Shown here piece by piece: positions 40,920 through 52,554 of a stretch of 64,000 nucleotides of DNA. Position 1 is the stretch's first letter. Each line of letters starts with the position of its first letter. Both the position numbers and the translations under genes were made by a program. Source of the stretch: Gigantopelta aegis (lineage: Eukaryota; Mollusca; Gastropoda; Neomphalida; Peltospiridae); assembly GCF_016097555.1 (NCBI RefSeq), contig NC_054712.1, positions 43,000,567 to 43,064,566 of the forward strand, read 5' to 3'. The notes below the pieces were generated by a model that did no database searches, had not been told where the DNA came from, and worked only from the letters and a program-made list of their open reading frames with translations.

Positions 40920-41459
40920 CTATTCACTTTGATTGCAGTTTTAAAGCAATTTGTTTATTTCGCAACCTAGGTTGATAGGTATATCTCCGAGGTAACACAT
41001 TCGCTTCAGGTGTGATGAACAACCGAATCATTAGGCTTTTCCAACCAGAGTTCAGTTTACTGATACCTCAAATACATGTATATTGATGGGGGAAAATAAG
41101 AGAACTCGTAAATAGTAACAGCAAAATTATATCGACAAAAACCAAAACCTTCATCCACCACAGCATCAGTCAGGAAGATAACGGTGTTGCTGACGGTCAA
41201 TCCCACATACCGACACATAAGCGTACAAGTCATGGGGGCAGTGTTGGAGCAAAACCTCTAATACGGGTAAAAAGTTTACAGATTTTCGGGCAAAATTAGC
41301 TAATCTGAGACTTTTTTTTACCATATATTTCCATCATTCTACCCTCAAAATTAGTTGTGATTCATGTAAAAATAAGCAGAGATTAGTTTGCAACCCGATA
41401 TAGCTGATTAAATGTTATGCAGATTCGGGCATTTTTCTTTAATTCAGGCAAAAGCCAGC
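40920..41459. other. Non-coding interval
   Basis: No gene or clear repeat recognised. Confidence 0.35.
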
Positions 41460-41742
41460 ATTTGGTAATTCTGCAGTCATCAGACGAAACCCACTACATG
41501 TTTTCTAATGCAGCAAGGGATCCTTTACATGCTCTTTCCCACAGACAGAAAAACACATATCACGACCTTTGTCCAGTTGTGGTGCACTGGTTGGAACGAG
41601 AAAACGTTTTGGTAATTTTTACATATAGTCCTAGAGAGAAACCCCACTATTTTTCTCCATTAGTATAAAGGAATCTTTTATATGCGTCATCCCACGGACA
41701 GGATAGCACATAACACGGCCTTCGATAAACCAGTCGTGTTGT
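41460..41742 (-). repeat. Two partial SINE-A copies in tandem
   Basis: 41460-41605 and 41606-41742 both run from the TGGTAATT(T/C)T region through (T/C)TTTTATATGC or TCCTTTACATGC to the CCAGTTGTGGTGCAC or CCAGTCGTG region. Both are diverged and lack heads and tails. Confidence 0.6.
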
Positions 41743-41749
41743 TTAATAT

Positions 41750-42400
41750 ATATGAAAGACAGTGATATGTCCTACCTTGTCTAAAAAAGCTTAAATCTCA
41801 ACCAAAAAAAAAAAGAGAAAAAAAAAGAAGTTTTATCGGGTAACTAGATTAGCCTATGGGCAAGATTCTTACCTCATTTTCTAGATCAAATTGTCAGTTA
41901 ACAAGATACCCATCTAGTTCAACGCCAGTTAAATCATTAGGCGTTGCGTCCAATGTTCAGTTTATTAATACTTCACATCTGTGTAGGCCTATTTACTTTT
42001 GATACCCATCTAGCTCAACGCCAGTTAAATCATTAGGCGTTGCACCTATAGTTCAGTTTATTAATACTTCATACCTATGTAGACCTATTTACCTTTGATA
42101 CTCAACAGTTGACATATCTTTTTATCAACTGTCTGTGCTTGGGCGTCATTACACACGCATTACAAAACGTGCATTAAAATATGAGACGGTGGTATGTCCT
42201 ACCTTGTATGAAGACAAATTAAATCTAAGAGACTTGTTGATAACACGTAACAAGACTATGACGTCAGCAAGATTCTTGCCTCGTTTTCTGGATAAAATTA
42301 TCAGTTGCCACGTAATCCATCTAGTGCAACACCAGTTAAGTAATATGCCAGTGTTGGTAAACATGTCTCGCTTTCCCTTGCTATCCAAAAACAGTTAATG
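41750..42400. repeat. 98-bp tandem duplication and related fragments
   Basis: ATACCCATCTAGTTCAACGC starts a unit at 41904-42001 that is repeated at 42002-42099. A third, diverged version lies at about 42262-42350. TATGTCCTACCTTGT also occurs twice (41768, 42193). No coding region is convincing. Confidence 0.6.
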
Positions 42401-43654
42401 ACCCCAGCAACATTCCACAATAGCAACAACGGAGATAAATTCCCCTGTATTTCACACTATTAATGTCCAGCTCTATCCTATATGTAACATAGCAACCAAC
42501 CAATGTAAAATATGGATTTCAGTTTTCTTTAAAATTCTTTTCTGCTTGTATATTACACTGCAATTTTTTTAATATTGTATTTTTTATAATATGATATTTA
42601 GAAATGAAAGGGCCAGCCTAGCAAGCTCATCTTGTAGCAAGCTAAAAAATTGTCTAATCCTTGTTTTAAAAACAATACAATAATGTTTAGTTAATTAATC
42701 AACTTTTTTTTTCATTGTTCAGTTCATGATCATCAGTTCATCAGAAACACAGGTTACGAACTATTCCGTTTACAGTGAAAACTACTGGTGTTAATTATAT
42801 ACTACACCACTGTTTTGACAACAGCGATAACTTTATGCCATTGTAGGTATGACTATACCAAATAATCCCATAGGCGACCATGTTAACGTTTGTGTTTAAA
42901 AACACTATATGTAATATATCAACCAAACTATGATCCATAAATATCAGTACTACAATCCTTACCTCATAGTATTAACTGAAGAAAACGATACCTTGCATGG
43001 CTCATTTTCGGTATAACCAGATGTATTTACAACACCCCTAGTTTCGCACAAAATGTTAGTACTTTTTTTTACAGGTATCCCATACATGTTCTAAACACAA
43101 GGCTACTTGACACAGTGGTACCAAATAAAATATAATTGCATACATTTTTAGCCCAGATGAAACTAATTGTTGTTGTTTTTTTACAACCAACACACTCACT
43201 TTTATAACCAATCACAGGACTTGTGGCGTTAACTTCTCTATGAAAAGTTCGGTGCATTTCGAACTTTGACCCAGCCGGAAATTATTTGGTTTAGTGCTAC
43301 CTGTAAACTTCCACTGAACCATATTTCAAGTTTCAGGCGCATAGCAGCGATAACATTGATATTGATTTAGAATAGAAGGCAACCAAAGTAATATATTATA
43401 TGCCATTAGACGTCACTTCGTCCATGCTAGAATAAACAAATCTTATCAAATGACAGGCTCTCAAAATAAAATACCGTGTTCAAGGTCAGTCTGTTTTTAT
43501 ATAATTTATTTATTTATTTAATTATTCAGTTTATTTGTCGTCAAGTAATTGATTTATAATTACTGTAAGCAGTCTCAATATTGCCACTGGCGGTCATTCC
43601 AACTACGGCAAAAACCTTTTAAAGTTGCAGTAGTTAACAAATTCTCTATTATAC
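42401..43654. other. Non-coding AT-rich interval
   Basis: No gene or clear repeat recognised. Confidence 0.35.
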
Positions 43655-44292
43655 CTGTACTAGAGGTTGATGGTCAGTTCGTACCATGGTCAGTTCGTAC
43701 CTAATTTGATAAGTTTCGTACCATGGCCATTTCGTATCTAATTTGATAGCTTCGTACCATGGTCATTTCGAACTATTGCAAAAGGTCCTTTTGTACCATT
43801 GCAATTTCGTACCATCATTGAAAGTCATTTAGTACCATAACGTAAAAATTAAATTTATTTAGACATAGCTCGCCAATATAATATATATATTGATTGCAGG
43901 ATGTTTTGTTGTATAAAAAATGTATTCTTTCCTGCTCTGGTATATTGTTTTTCTCGTTCTTTGGTGATTAACTGATGTATAATAATATATAATAGCTCAA
44001 ATTGTGACAACACAAGAAAAAACGTCAAACATTTAAAAAGTATTTGCCGATAAAAGGTCTAAAAATAAATTCATGCCACCCATCCATTACTGGATATTGC
44101 TAATTGACAACTTGTACGACTATTGTACAAAATGACTTTTCACATTGGTACGATATGACAATGATACGATATGACTATGATACGAAATGACTTCTCACGA
44201 TAGTACGTAACGAAATAACTTTGGTACGAAACTACCAGGCAATATGGTACGAAATAAACATGGTACGAAATGACCACGATTCGTACCAGTTA
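43655..44292. mobile_element. Fold-back element with TTCGTACC sub-repeats
   Basis: The left arm (43655-43850) has at least five spaced copies of the motif TTTCGTACCATGGTCA, with period-like spacers such as TAATTTGATAG. The right arm (44130-44292) has its inverse, GGTACGAAATGACC-like, about eight times. The core (43850-44130) is AT-rich without a gene. Arms built of short tandem sub-repeats are typical of Foldback-type transposons. Confidence 0.6.
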
Positions 44293-44354
44293 TTCTGCCA
44301 CTGGCAGCCATGAACTTGAAGGATCGTGGTCATAGGAACACATGCGAGGGATGC

Positions 44355-44359
<5 letters not shown>

Positions 44360-44400
<41 letters not shown>
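44360..44400. repeat. TA microsatellite
   Basis: (TA)n followed by a short GTATATACACACAAACACAC tail. Confidence 0.9.
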
Positions 44401-44407
<7 letters not shown>

Positions 44408-44489
44408 CACACAAACACACACAGAGTAGGACAAAAGGTTAATGGTTTGAGCCTCGTGTGGTAGTGATATGTCCCACTCCCACCCCCGA

Positions 44490-44712
44490 CAGTGTTTCTG
44501 CCAGAAAGAAATTTTTTGGGTAACTAAATACAAACACACAAAAAAAAAAGAACAAAAAAAAGAGTTAAGTTTAGGGTTAGGGTTAAGAAAATCATACTGT
44601 AATGATAAGAGTAATTAATTTTGTCAAAAGGTTAACTTAAAAAAAAATAAAAAAATTGCAAAAACATTTGGGTATGGCGTCATATCCGTTTTACCCTCTG
44701 GCAGAAACCCCG
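44490..44712. mobile_element. Miniature element, TTTCTGCCAGA ends
   Basis: CAGTGTTTCTGCCAGAAAG at the left and CCCTCTGGCAGAAACCCC at the right are inverted repeats. The interior is A-rich with GGGTTAGGGTTAAG. The same element lies in opposite orientation at 51265-51506 in a LYRM4 intron. Confidence 0.6.
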
Positions 44713-45441
44713 TCTTGACTAGTTCTTACGGCCTCGGGTATAACTTGTAAAACACTTCGAAATGTGGCTAAGATCCTATGTACATAACAAAACAACTACA
44801 TGTAACAACTGTAATATTGGAAAAGATAGAACCCGTACGTTTTATGGCAAGATAACACCAACAGCTTCATAATGCATGGCTAGGTTAGAAAACTATAAAA
44901 CGGCAAACAATTAGTACCTCCATGTCTAGTATTATTTAAACAAATACTATAAAAGACTTAATGGCGATACATTAATAATACATATACTCACCATCTTTCG
45001 TTCACACATTGAAAAACAAATTATTAAAATGAGCTTGTTAATACACGCAATATTAATATTCTCATATCTATATATATTACATATATATCGTTTCACACAG
45101 CCATGTAAATGTTCATATCACAAGATACTATATTTTAAAATAACCTCTAACACACAATTTTTCACATCAGGGAACCGGACATGAACACCGTTACCACCTT
45201 CTGAATGATCCAGTATCTGACGAAATCCATGATTGCTGTTGTTGCCAAACGTAACCTGGTCTACTTTCGTTATTATAATTATCAAATCAGGTATCCGTGG
45301 TAACCGAACTGCACAGCAGTCTTGCAGGCTTTTCTTTGTAACATATACTCCAGTAAAAAATATGGATGTGATCTAAAACCAGAACAACACGTCTTGTTTC
45401 GTATGCCATGACGATCGAATACAAACACACGCACAGATGTA
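44713..45441. other. 3' flank of the PPP1R3-type gene, no other gene seen
   Basis: AT-rich. It probably includes the gene's 3' untranslated region on the minus strand, but no polyadenylation signal could be placed with confidence. Confidence 0.4.
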
Positions 45442-46710
45442 TCACAGGAAATGAATCCACGAATTCCCTGTATCCAACGGGATCGTTTTGCCGAAGCATT
45501 CAAATACGTAGTTCTTGCCGCCATTGTTATCCCAGTACACGGTATCTCCGGCCGTGTAGGAGACGGCGAATTCCAGCCTGGACCCCACCCCGAAATCCGC
45601 CGGGGCGACAATACTGAAGGAGAACCTGTCCGTGGGTCCGTCGCACGAGTTCTTCACGTAGGACGCCGCTATGTCGATAAAAGAGTTCCACGAATTGGTC
45701 GTGTAGCGGACTCTGACGTTCTTGTGGAAGTGAATGTTGGCCACCCTCACAAGGCCCGTGATGGTCAGATTGGAGATCACAGCGTTCTCCAGACACACCT
45801 TCCGGTCTTGTACCGTCTGCCTGAAGTCCGAGGCGCACCCCGGCTGAGCGAAACACGCGGCCAGGAACCGACTGCCCATCGCCTGGCGGTCCACCCCTAG
45901 CCCCACCTGTAGGTCGGCCATTGCCGAGGCGGGGATCCGCGGCGGGGTGTCCACATTCACGATGTTCCTCACAGATTCCAGATCCAAGCCCATAGCGTCT
46001 GCGAAGCGCACAACCTTTTTTCTGCTGGGTGTTCCTGGTGGAGTTTTGTTTGTTTTCAAAGACGAAGATTTCCTAAGTTCTGCTTTGGAAAAGTTGAATT
46101 CGCGGTCCTCGTAGTCTATCGGGCTGGTGGACGACACGAACTTGAGGAAAGCATCTGCGCTGCTGTCCAGAAGAGATTTGTTAGGATCGATGATTTCTAT
46201 CTTCAATGCCGGCTTTTCGTCCAGATCGGCATTGGCAAGGGACATAACCGCCTCCTCCAGCGACGCTCGTCGGCCCTCCACCGACGTTGGGGAGTCGAAA
46301 TCGCCGTCGGGGCTGTACACGGAATCCACCGAAACATCGTCTTTGATCGCCACATGGTCCAACGCTTGTACGAACTCTTCGTCGTCGTCGACCATGTTGA
46401 CGAACACACCTTCCTCGCTCATCGTGTCCGAATCGGGAGTTTCCGGCATCAGAGCCGATCGTTTATACCTCGTCGTCTGTTCTGGGTGAAAAGCTTCCCC
46501 GTTTTTAATGTCGAGATTTTCCATTCGGTGCGCCATCTCTCGACATCGGTTTAGAATAATTTCCTGCTTCTGCAGTCGCTTCTCTCTTTCCTGGTTGTAC
46601 AGAAACCGCGAACTGACACTGAACTCGCCGACCCTACTTTCTTGTACGTACGACAGATTTCTGGGAAGAGTGAGCGATATATCCACATCGTCTGCCAATT
46701 CACTCGACAT
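45442..46710 (-). CDS. Protein phosphatase 1 regulatory subunit 3 (glycogen-targeting)
   Basis: 422 residues in a single exon, as is usual for PPP1R3B-G type genes. The protein brings the PP1 catalytic subunit to glycogen, where it dephosphorylates glycogen synthase and phosphorylase. Residues 231-238 (KKVVRFAD) contain the RVxF-class PP1 docking motif, with Val234 and Phe236 as the docking pair. The CBM21 carbohydrate-binding domain spans about 282-404. It includes VRVANIHFHKNVRVRYTTN (321-339), DRFSFSI and the signature WDNNGGKNY (393-401), which in the family contacts glycogen and glycogen synthase. The first 230 residues are Ser/Asp/Glu-rich and probably disordered. Start: the first in-frame ATG, preceded by a promoter at about +350 bp. 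By location next to LYRM4 it may be the PPP1R3G counterpart; sequence alone does not settle which paralogue. Confidence 0.92.
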   Translation of the reverse strand: MSSELADDVDISLTLPRNLSYVQESRVGEFSVSSRFLYNQEREKRLQKQEIILNRCREMAHRMENLDIKNGEAFHPEQTTRYKRSALMPETPDSDTMSEEGVFVNMVDDDEEFVQALDHVAIKDDVSVDSVYSPDGDFDSPTSVEGRRASLEEAVMSLANADLDEKPALKIEIIDPNKSLLDSSADAFLKFVSSTSPIDYEDREFNFSKAELRKSSSLKTNKTPPGTPSRKKVVRFADAMGLDLESVRNIVNVDTPPRIPASAMADLQVGLGVDRQAMGSRFLAACFAQPGCASDFRQTVQDRKVCLENAVISNLTITGLVRVANIHFHKNVRVRYTTNSWNSFIDIAASYVKNSCDGPTDRFSFSIVAPADFGVGSRLEFAVSYTAGDTVYWDNNGGKNYVFECFGKTIPLDTGNSWIHFL

Positions 46711-47067
46711 GTTGGCACTTCCTCGTCAAGCGACAGACCCATGACGTTAACCCCACACTAACACATCGACACATATTGGGAAAGCAGTTAGTTTTCATGG
46801 GGTTTTATTGTCAAAATAACGTGTGGATACATTCACCTTATCGGTGAAGGTAGCATTACTCGCTCAAGGTCAGCGCATATTATCCAGAGAAAAACTAAAT
46901 CCGCACGCGCCGATACGCTCCAGACACACGTGCCCACCTCGTGCTGCCGTCTTGTCATCTCAACAACAATAACGCACGCGCATTCTGGTACGCATTCTCA
47001 GTCCAGCGCCGCTACGAACCGTTCCAACAATGTCACTGAAGGTTGTTTTCCGTGGATGTCCCTGGCA

Positions 47068-47074
47068 TTTTTAT
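47068..47074 (-). promoter_or_regulatory. Candidate TATA box of the PPP1R3-type gene
   Basis: TATAAAA on the minus strand, about 358 bp upstream of the ATG. It would place transcription start near 47040 and give a 5' untranslated region of about 330 nt without an intron. Confidence 0.45.
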
Positions 47075-47082
47075 AGGTCGCA

Positions 47083-47232
47083 TTACGTCACGGCCCAGAG
47101 CGAGAAAACCTTTCTATATATATCCACAGTGTAAACAAAGCATTGTGGTTCTTCTCGAGTTACTCCCGCTTGTCTCGTCCGACGTAAATAAAGTGTTATT
47201 TCACAATATAGGGATGTTCGCCGTGACGTCAC
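47083..47232 (-). promoter_or_regulatory. Two cAMP-response-element-like sites
   Basis: A full palindromic TGACGTCA lies at 47224-47231, and a TGACGTAA variant at 47083-47090 directly upstream of the TATA-like box. CREB/ATF binding would fit hormonal or nutritional control of glycogen metabolism; that is inference from motif and gene function. Confidence 0.45.
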
Positions 47233-47299
47233 ATAATACACAACACATGAATGAGAGCGCGGAGATCAAACCTCGTGAAGTACCGCAAGACGGCTTTCC

Positions 47300-47886
47300 G
47301 TGAGGTGGCGGTCGTGCGCAAAACCCGGATCAATACTCCCGACTGTTTAACCTAAGAACTAGGTCTCCGGCACATTTACTTGATTAGTCCCGTGGCTAAA
47401 AGTCTTCAGATGATTTCAGAAACTGAATTTTATTACTGAATAAAAAAAAAATCAATGTCTTATTTGCCTTTTTTGTTTTTTTAATTATTATTATAAATAA
47501 ATATTTTTAAACCGTTTTCCGTGTGATACTTAGGCTATATTACTGCTAAGATGATCTTCATTAAACAATTAGGGCTATATCTATGAATAGATGAAAGACA
47601 CATTAAAATTTTTTTTTTAAAAATTCAAATAAAATGTTTATAACATTTTGGGATACGATATGTATTTTCTAAGGGGCCATCGATAAAAGTATGTACGCAC
47701 AAAATCTGAGAATTTCTAACCCCCAACTTGCCTTAAATAGGCCTACCCAGTACACCTTTTATACCTTTGAACAATACCTCCCCTCCACCCAGTACATCGT
47801 TCTTTCGCTATGAAAAAAAGCAAATACATCGGATACCGTTTGGTGTTTGGCGTATGTAATCTGTCAACGAACCCTCCCCACCCCTA
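47300..47886. other. Non-coding interval
   Basis: Upstream flank of the PPP1R3-type gene. AT-rich, no gene or clear repeat seen. Confidence 0.4.
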
Positions 47887-48411
47887 GCCTGAGTATTCTG
47901 GCTGTAAGAGAGACAGACGGACATTTTTCGAAAGTTATACACTGTAATGAGAGCGTATAACCTTCCAAATGTCCGTCTGGCTCTCTTACAGTTTGTTTGT
48001 TTGTTTGTTTTATTTAACGACGCCACTAGAGCACATTGATTTTTAATCTTATCATCGGCTATTGGACGTCAAACATATGGTCATTCTGACACTGTTTTTA
48101 GAGGAAACCCGCTGTCGCCACATAGGCTACTCTTCTTTACGACAGGCAGCAAGGGATATTTTATTTGCGCTTCCCACAGGCAGGATAGCACAAACCATGG
48201 CCTTTGTTGAACCAGTTATGGATCACTGGTCGGTGCAAGTGGTTTACACCTACCCATTGAGCCTTGCGGAGCACTCACTCAGGGTTTGGAGTCGGTATTT
48301 GGATTAAAAATCCCATGCCTCGACTGGGATCCGAACCCAGTACCTACCAGCCTGTAGACCGATGGCCTGCCACGACGCCACCGAGGCCGGTCGGCTCTCT
48401 TACAGAGTACT
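47887..48411. mobile_element. Palindromic miniature element with nested SINE
   Basis: The left arm CCTGAGTATTCTGGCTGTAAG with AGACAGACGGACATTT is matched by the right arm AAATGTCCGTCTGGCTCTC, which is then interrupted and resumes at 48406 as AGTACTCGGGC. Without the SINE the element is about 110-125 bp and almost entirely palindromic. Confidence 0.65.
47992..48392 (-). repeat. Mosaic SINE: SINE-B head, SINE-A tail
   Basis: Flanked by the 13-bp duplication GGCTCTCTTACAG (47979-47991 and 48393-48405). On the minus strand it has the SINE-B tRNA-like head and body, then switches to the SINE-A tail (CCAATAGCCGATGATAAG, GTGCTCTAGTGGCGTCG). Confidence 0.85.
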
Positions 48412-48498
48412 CGGGCTACCCCACCCCATACCGTCTTCGTACGTTGTTTGATACCCGACCAATCCTCAGAGTGTACGTACTTTAAGGATGGCCCCCTT

Positions 48499-48622
48499 AA
48501 GGCTCACACAGGATGCGGTGCGTGCGTGCGGTCCGATTGCTGCGTCTGCCGTTTTGCGTATATAAACCGCATACAATTATTTCATTGCAGCCGACAGCAG
48601 GACGCACGCATCCAGTCTAGAC
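48499..48622. repeat. Inverted-repeat element, GTGCGTGCGGTCCG family
   Basis: GATGCGGTGCGTGCGTGCGG and GGACGCACGCATCC pair; TTATTTCATTGCA and CAGTCTAGACG are shared with 30554-30759. Confidence 0.55.
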
Positions 48623-48624
48623 GC

Positions 48625-48775
48625 TCTCCAGTGGCGGATCCAGAAAATCCATTGGGGGGGGGGGGGGGAGACTTTGGGGGAGGTTTGGAAGGGAATCGTA
48701 AAAAACAAAAATTTAATATATAATAAAATTATATCTGTCGCAAAATTTAGGGCCCCCTTAGATCCGCCTCTGCTC
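48625..48775. mobile_element. Miniature element, GTGGCGGATCC ends
   Basis: CAGTGGCGGATCCAGAAAA at the left and TTAGATCCGCCTCTG at the right are short inverted repeats of hAT type. It contains a G run (48653-48669). No matching target duplication was seen. Confidence 0.5.
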
Positions 48776-49295
48776 ATTGAAACCAATGTATGTCGATTAT
48801 TTCAGCCGAACGTTTGTTTGGTAGGTATTAACGTGCTTATATCCCGAGGGTTCAAAAACGCTTACTGTGGGCACAGCCTCTGATTAGAATCTGGAATTAT
48901 CTCGCCTTCGTGTAAAATACTCGAATTTCATTGGTTATTTATCCTTGGGAAAAAAATATATACCCCGCGTGAGAGGAGTCAAATCCGTTATACCCCACCT
49001 GTAACATCAGACTATTCTTATTGTATTAATGCGCCATGCAAAAGTTCGTCTGTTACCAACGTAAATAAAACATGGCTGTCAAACGATTTGCCAACCACTC
49101 GGAAAATGAAACTGAAGAAAAGCGAGCATTTTAATGTAGCTTAGCATTGTAACAATACAGCTAATATTGAATTTGTATGACGTCAGTATTCCAATGTTGT
49201 CACTTTACATCTCCTTGCTATAACACTAAACTTATTAATGCACCCGGATATGTTTGAAGAAAATCTTGTAATTAAACATGTCGGCAAGATAAATT
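48776..49295. other. Non-coding interval
   Basis: No gene or clear repeat recognised. Confidence 0.35.
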
Positions 49296-49394
49296 CGTTG
49301 TAGAAGCATCGCTAAGGGTTTATGGATTGTACCCCGAGCCGAAGGCATACAGAGGGTATAAACATCCATAAACCCCTCGTGATGCTTCTACAAC
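49296..49394. repeat. Long hairpin
   Basis: GTTGTAGAAGCATCGCTAAG with GGTTTATGGA at the left pairs with TCCATAAACCCCTCGTGATG with CTTCTACAAC at the right. An inner TACCCC/GAGGGTA pair lies within. Confidence 0.7.
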
Positions 49395-49633
49395 TTAAAA
49401 GTGTTCCCATAGTAAGTGGGGGAGGGGAACGGGAAAGCACGACAAGTAACAAGTCTATATGAGCATTCAGCCTAGCTGTTCCATCTGACCGACTGTTCTA
49501 TTGTACTGTTCTAAATACGGGGCCGATATCCGGGCCAGGCCTAGCCTGTTTTAACTTGTTGTGATGCCATATGGGGGGGGGGGGGGATTCACGCGCGGCG
49601 CGTGTGTGTGTGCGTGCGCACATGCACCCTTGC

Positions 49634-49849
49634 TGTCTTCACTTCATGGGCTACTCTTTTCGATTAGCAGCAAGGGATCTTTTATATCCATCATCCCACA
49701 GACAGAATAGTACATACCACGACCTTTGTTACACCAGTTGTGGAGCACTGACTGGAACGAGAAATAGCCCAATGGGTCCACCAACCGGGATTGATCCCAG
49801 ACCAAAGGCACATCAAGCGAACGCTTTACCACTGGGCTACGTCCCCCTT
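49634..49849 (-). repeat. Mosaic SINE (SINE-A head, SINE-B middle), truncated
   Basis: On the minus strand it runs from GGGGGACGTAGCCCAGTGG through GATCCCTTGCTGCTAATCG to AGCCCATGAAGTG, without a tail. A 13-base G run lies at 49574-49586. Confidence 0.7.
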
Positions 49850-50289
49850 CAAACATCAGTTAGATGACTGCACTACTCTCCAGGTTCACAAACTGTGTAA
49901 TCCAGCACTCTGTTTATATCAGTGCATTCCGTCTGTCTCCATCTTATCTAGTGTAAACAGAGTTTACTGTGTGTCTTCTGACACCATAATACAAAAACAT
50001 AACGGGAAATACAAGATTTTATTACACACTGCTTACACAACCAGTCTAACTAACTGACATTGACTGACAAAGCTCTCCCCCCCCCCTCAGTTTTTCTCTC
50101 TCTCCCCTCCCTGTTTTGTTCTTTCTCCCCTCCATCTGTTTTGCTCTCTCCCCTCAGCCTGTTTTGCTCTCTCGCTACCTTCCTCATTCTTTCTGTTTTT
50201 GTCTCCACATTTTTCTCTCCCTCATCCTCTGATTTTGTCTCTCTTAATCAATCTCTCTATTTCTCTTTCTCACATTCATTCATTCATGC

Positions 50290-50334
<45 letters not shown>

Positions 50335-50389
50335 CCCCTCCCTCCCTCCCTCCCTCCCCCTCCCTCCCCCTCCCTCCCTCCCTCCCTCG

Positions 50390-50459
<70 letters not shown>

Positions 50460-50737
50460 GATTGTTAGCTGATATTTGGATAATGAGAATAATACAAGTC
50501 AGCAGATAGCGCCACTAAATACATACACTGTATCAGAAGTAACAGATCACAAGTCGTATTATATTCTCCGGTGTGAGTGATACACTGTCATCAAGACACG
50601 ATTAATAACAAATAACAACATCAATTAGCCAACACCACTTCTCCGCACACGCATTGTTTTGGGATCAAGGCCGGTCACCGGTTGTTTGATCACCAGGCAG
50701 TTTCACTAGAACACTGGATCACGGGGCGTACCAACGT
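49850..50737. other. LYRM4 3' flank with a CT microsatellite
   Basis: On the minus strand this is downstream of the LYRM4 stop. An AATAAA sits at 50018-50023 (minus), about 715 nt past the stop, and could be the polyadenylation signal. 50082-50456 is a long C/T tract with (CT)n at 50298-50328 and 50395-50456, which would be (GA)n in the transcript. Confidence 0.4.
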
Positions 50738-50812
50738 TCATCGGACATCTTGCACCTTCTCCTGAGACTCGATAATCAGTTTACCGTGTCCGTACATCTG
50801 TCCGATAATCAC
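50738..50812 (-). CDS. LYRM4: LYRM4 exon 3
   Basis: 75 nt, 24 codons and TGA: VIIGQMYGHGKLIIES and a short charged tail. Acceptor TTTTAATTACAG. Confidence 0.92.
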   Translation of the reverse strand: MIIGQMYGHGKLIIESQEKVQDVR

Positions 50813-52520
50813 CTGTAATTAAAACAGGTGAGCAAAAACAGGTGAGCATAAACAGATCAAAGGAATGTTTAACACTTTTGCACGTATCTCATCATATTTA
50901 ATTACTAACATATTAAATTTAAAAAGTTGGAAGATTGTTTTGTTTAATGACACCACTAGAGCACATTGCATTATTAATCATCGGTAATAGTGGCTGTCGA
51001 ATATTTAGTCATTCTGACATAGTCTTAGTGAGGAAACCCACTACATTGTCTCTTTAGAATAGCACATACTACAGCCTTTGCTATACCAGTTGTGGTTCAC
51101 TGGCTGGAACAAGAAATAGCCCAATGGGAATCGATCCTAGGCCGACCGCACATCAGGCGAGTGCTTTACTACTGGGCTACATCCTGCCCACAGAGTACAA
51201 AGATATTTCATATCCAAGGCAAGACTATGATTGTGCTTCTCCGGTTACATTTTTGTAAGTCATGCAAGGTTTTTGCCAGAGGGTAAAATGGGTATGTCTC
51301 CATAACTAAAAATATTTGCAGAATGTTTCTTTTTTTAAGTTAACCTTTCACAAACTTAATTACTCCTATCATTATTGTATGATTGCCTTAACCATAACCC
51401 CAAAATTAACCCATTTTCTTTCTGGGGGAGGCCCCCATTAACTGTGGTTGCATTCAATTACATAGTGCCATACCCCAAAATGTCATTCTGGCAGAAACAC
51501 TATCATGTTAATACAGAAAATATCACATCAGTGTTTCTCACAGTCTGTAGTGCTGGTTGGAATGTGAAAACAATGCAGTGAAATCACCTGGGAGAATCTT
51601 TCCTATGAATTTATCACAACTGGGGAAGGGGTGGGGGTTACCACCATCTGCATCAAACTGGGGGAGGGGGTAGGGGTTACCACCAACTGCATCAAACAAC
51701 TAGGGGAGGGGGTAGGGGTTACCAACACCTGCATCAAACAACTAGGGGAAGGGGTAGGGGTTACCACCAACTGCATCAAACAACTAGGGGAGGGGGTAGG
51801 GGTTACCAACACCTGCATCAAACAACTAGGGGAAGGGGTAGGGGTTACCACCAACTGCATCAAACAACTAGGGGAGGGGGTAGGGGTTACCACCAACTGC
51901 ATCAAACAACTAGGGGAAGGGGTAGGGGTTACCAACACCTGCATCAAACAACTAGGAGAGGGGGTGGAGGTTACTTCCAACTACATCAACAACTGGGGAA
52001 GAGAGTGGGGTTACCACAAAAAACATCAAACAACTGAGGGAGGGGGTGTGGGTTACCACCAACTACATCAAACAACTGGGGGAGAGGTGTGGGTTACCAC
52101 CAACTACATCAAACAACTGGGGGAGAGGTGTGGGTTACCACCAACTACATCAAACAACTGGGGGAGAGGTGGGGTTACCACCAACTACATCAAACAACTG
52201 GGGAAGGGGGTGGGGGTTACCACCAACTACATCAAACAACTGGGGGAGGGGGTGGGGGTGGTAGCTTCCAACAACTACATAAACAACTTGGGGAGGAGGT
52301 GGGGGTTACCACTAACTATATCAAACCAAGTAATTCCAGGCTATTAGTTGCTCAGAATCCATAACAATTACCATCTTAATTACTGCCTTGTAACTGATGT
52401 ATGAAAAGACATGGTACATGCTTCCCTGTTTGTCAAAAAGTACACCAAAAAAAACCTGTATTATTGTGAGGGTGGCTAATGGCTATCTTCTTAGTACTCC
52501 AGAAAAGTGTTGCTATATCA

Positions 52521-52554
<34 letters not shown>

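Noticed and set aside
42135-42398. Overlapping frames of 79-87 codons on both strands
   Set aside because: Located in diverged repeat copies (41750-42400); no recognisable protein.
44571-44586. GGGTTAGGGTTA, telomere-like
   Set aside because: Only two to three motifs, lying inside a miniature element; no interstitial telomere array.
45408-46744. Plus-strand and second minus-strand frames overlapping the PPP1R3-type gene
   Set aside because: Shadows of a GC-richer coding exon; none has domain content.
51603-52364. Open frames of 125-238 codons with 14-residue repeats
   Set aside because: A 42-bp minisatellite in a LYRM4 intron; the period is a multiple of three.
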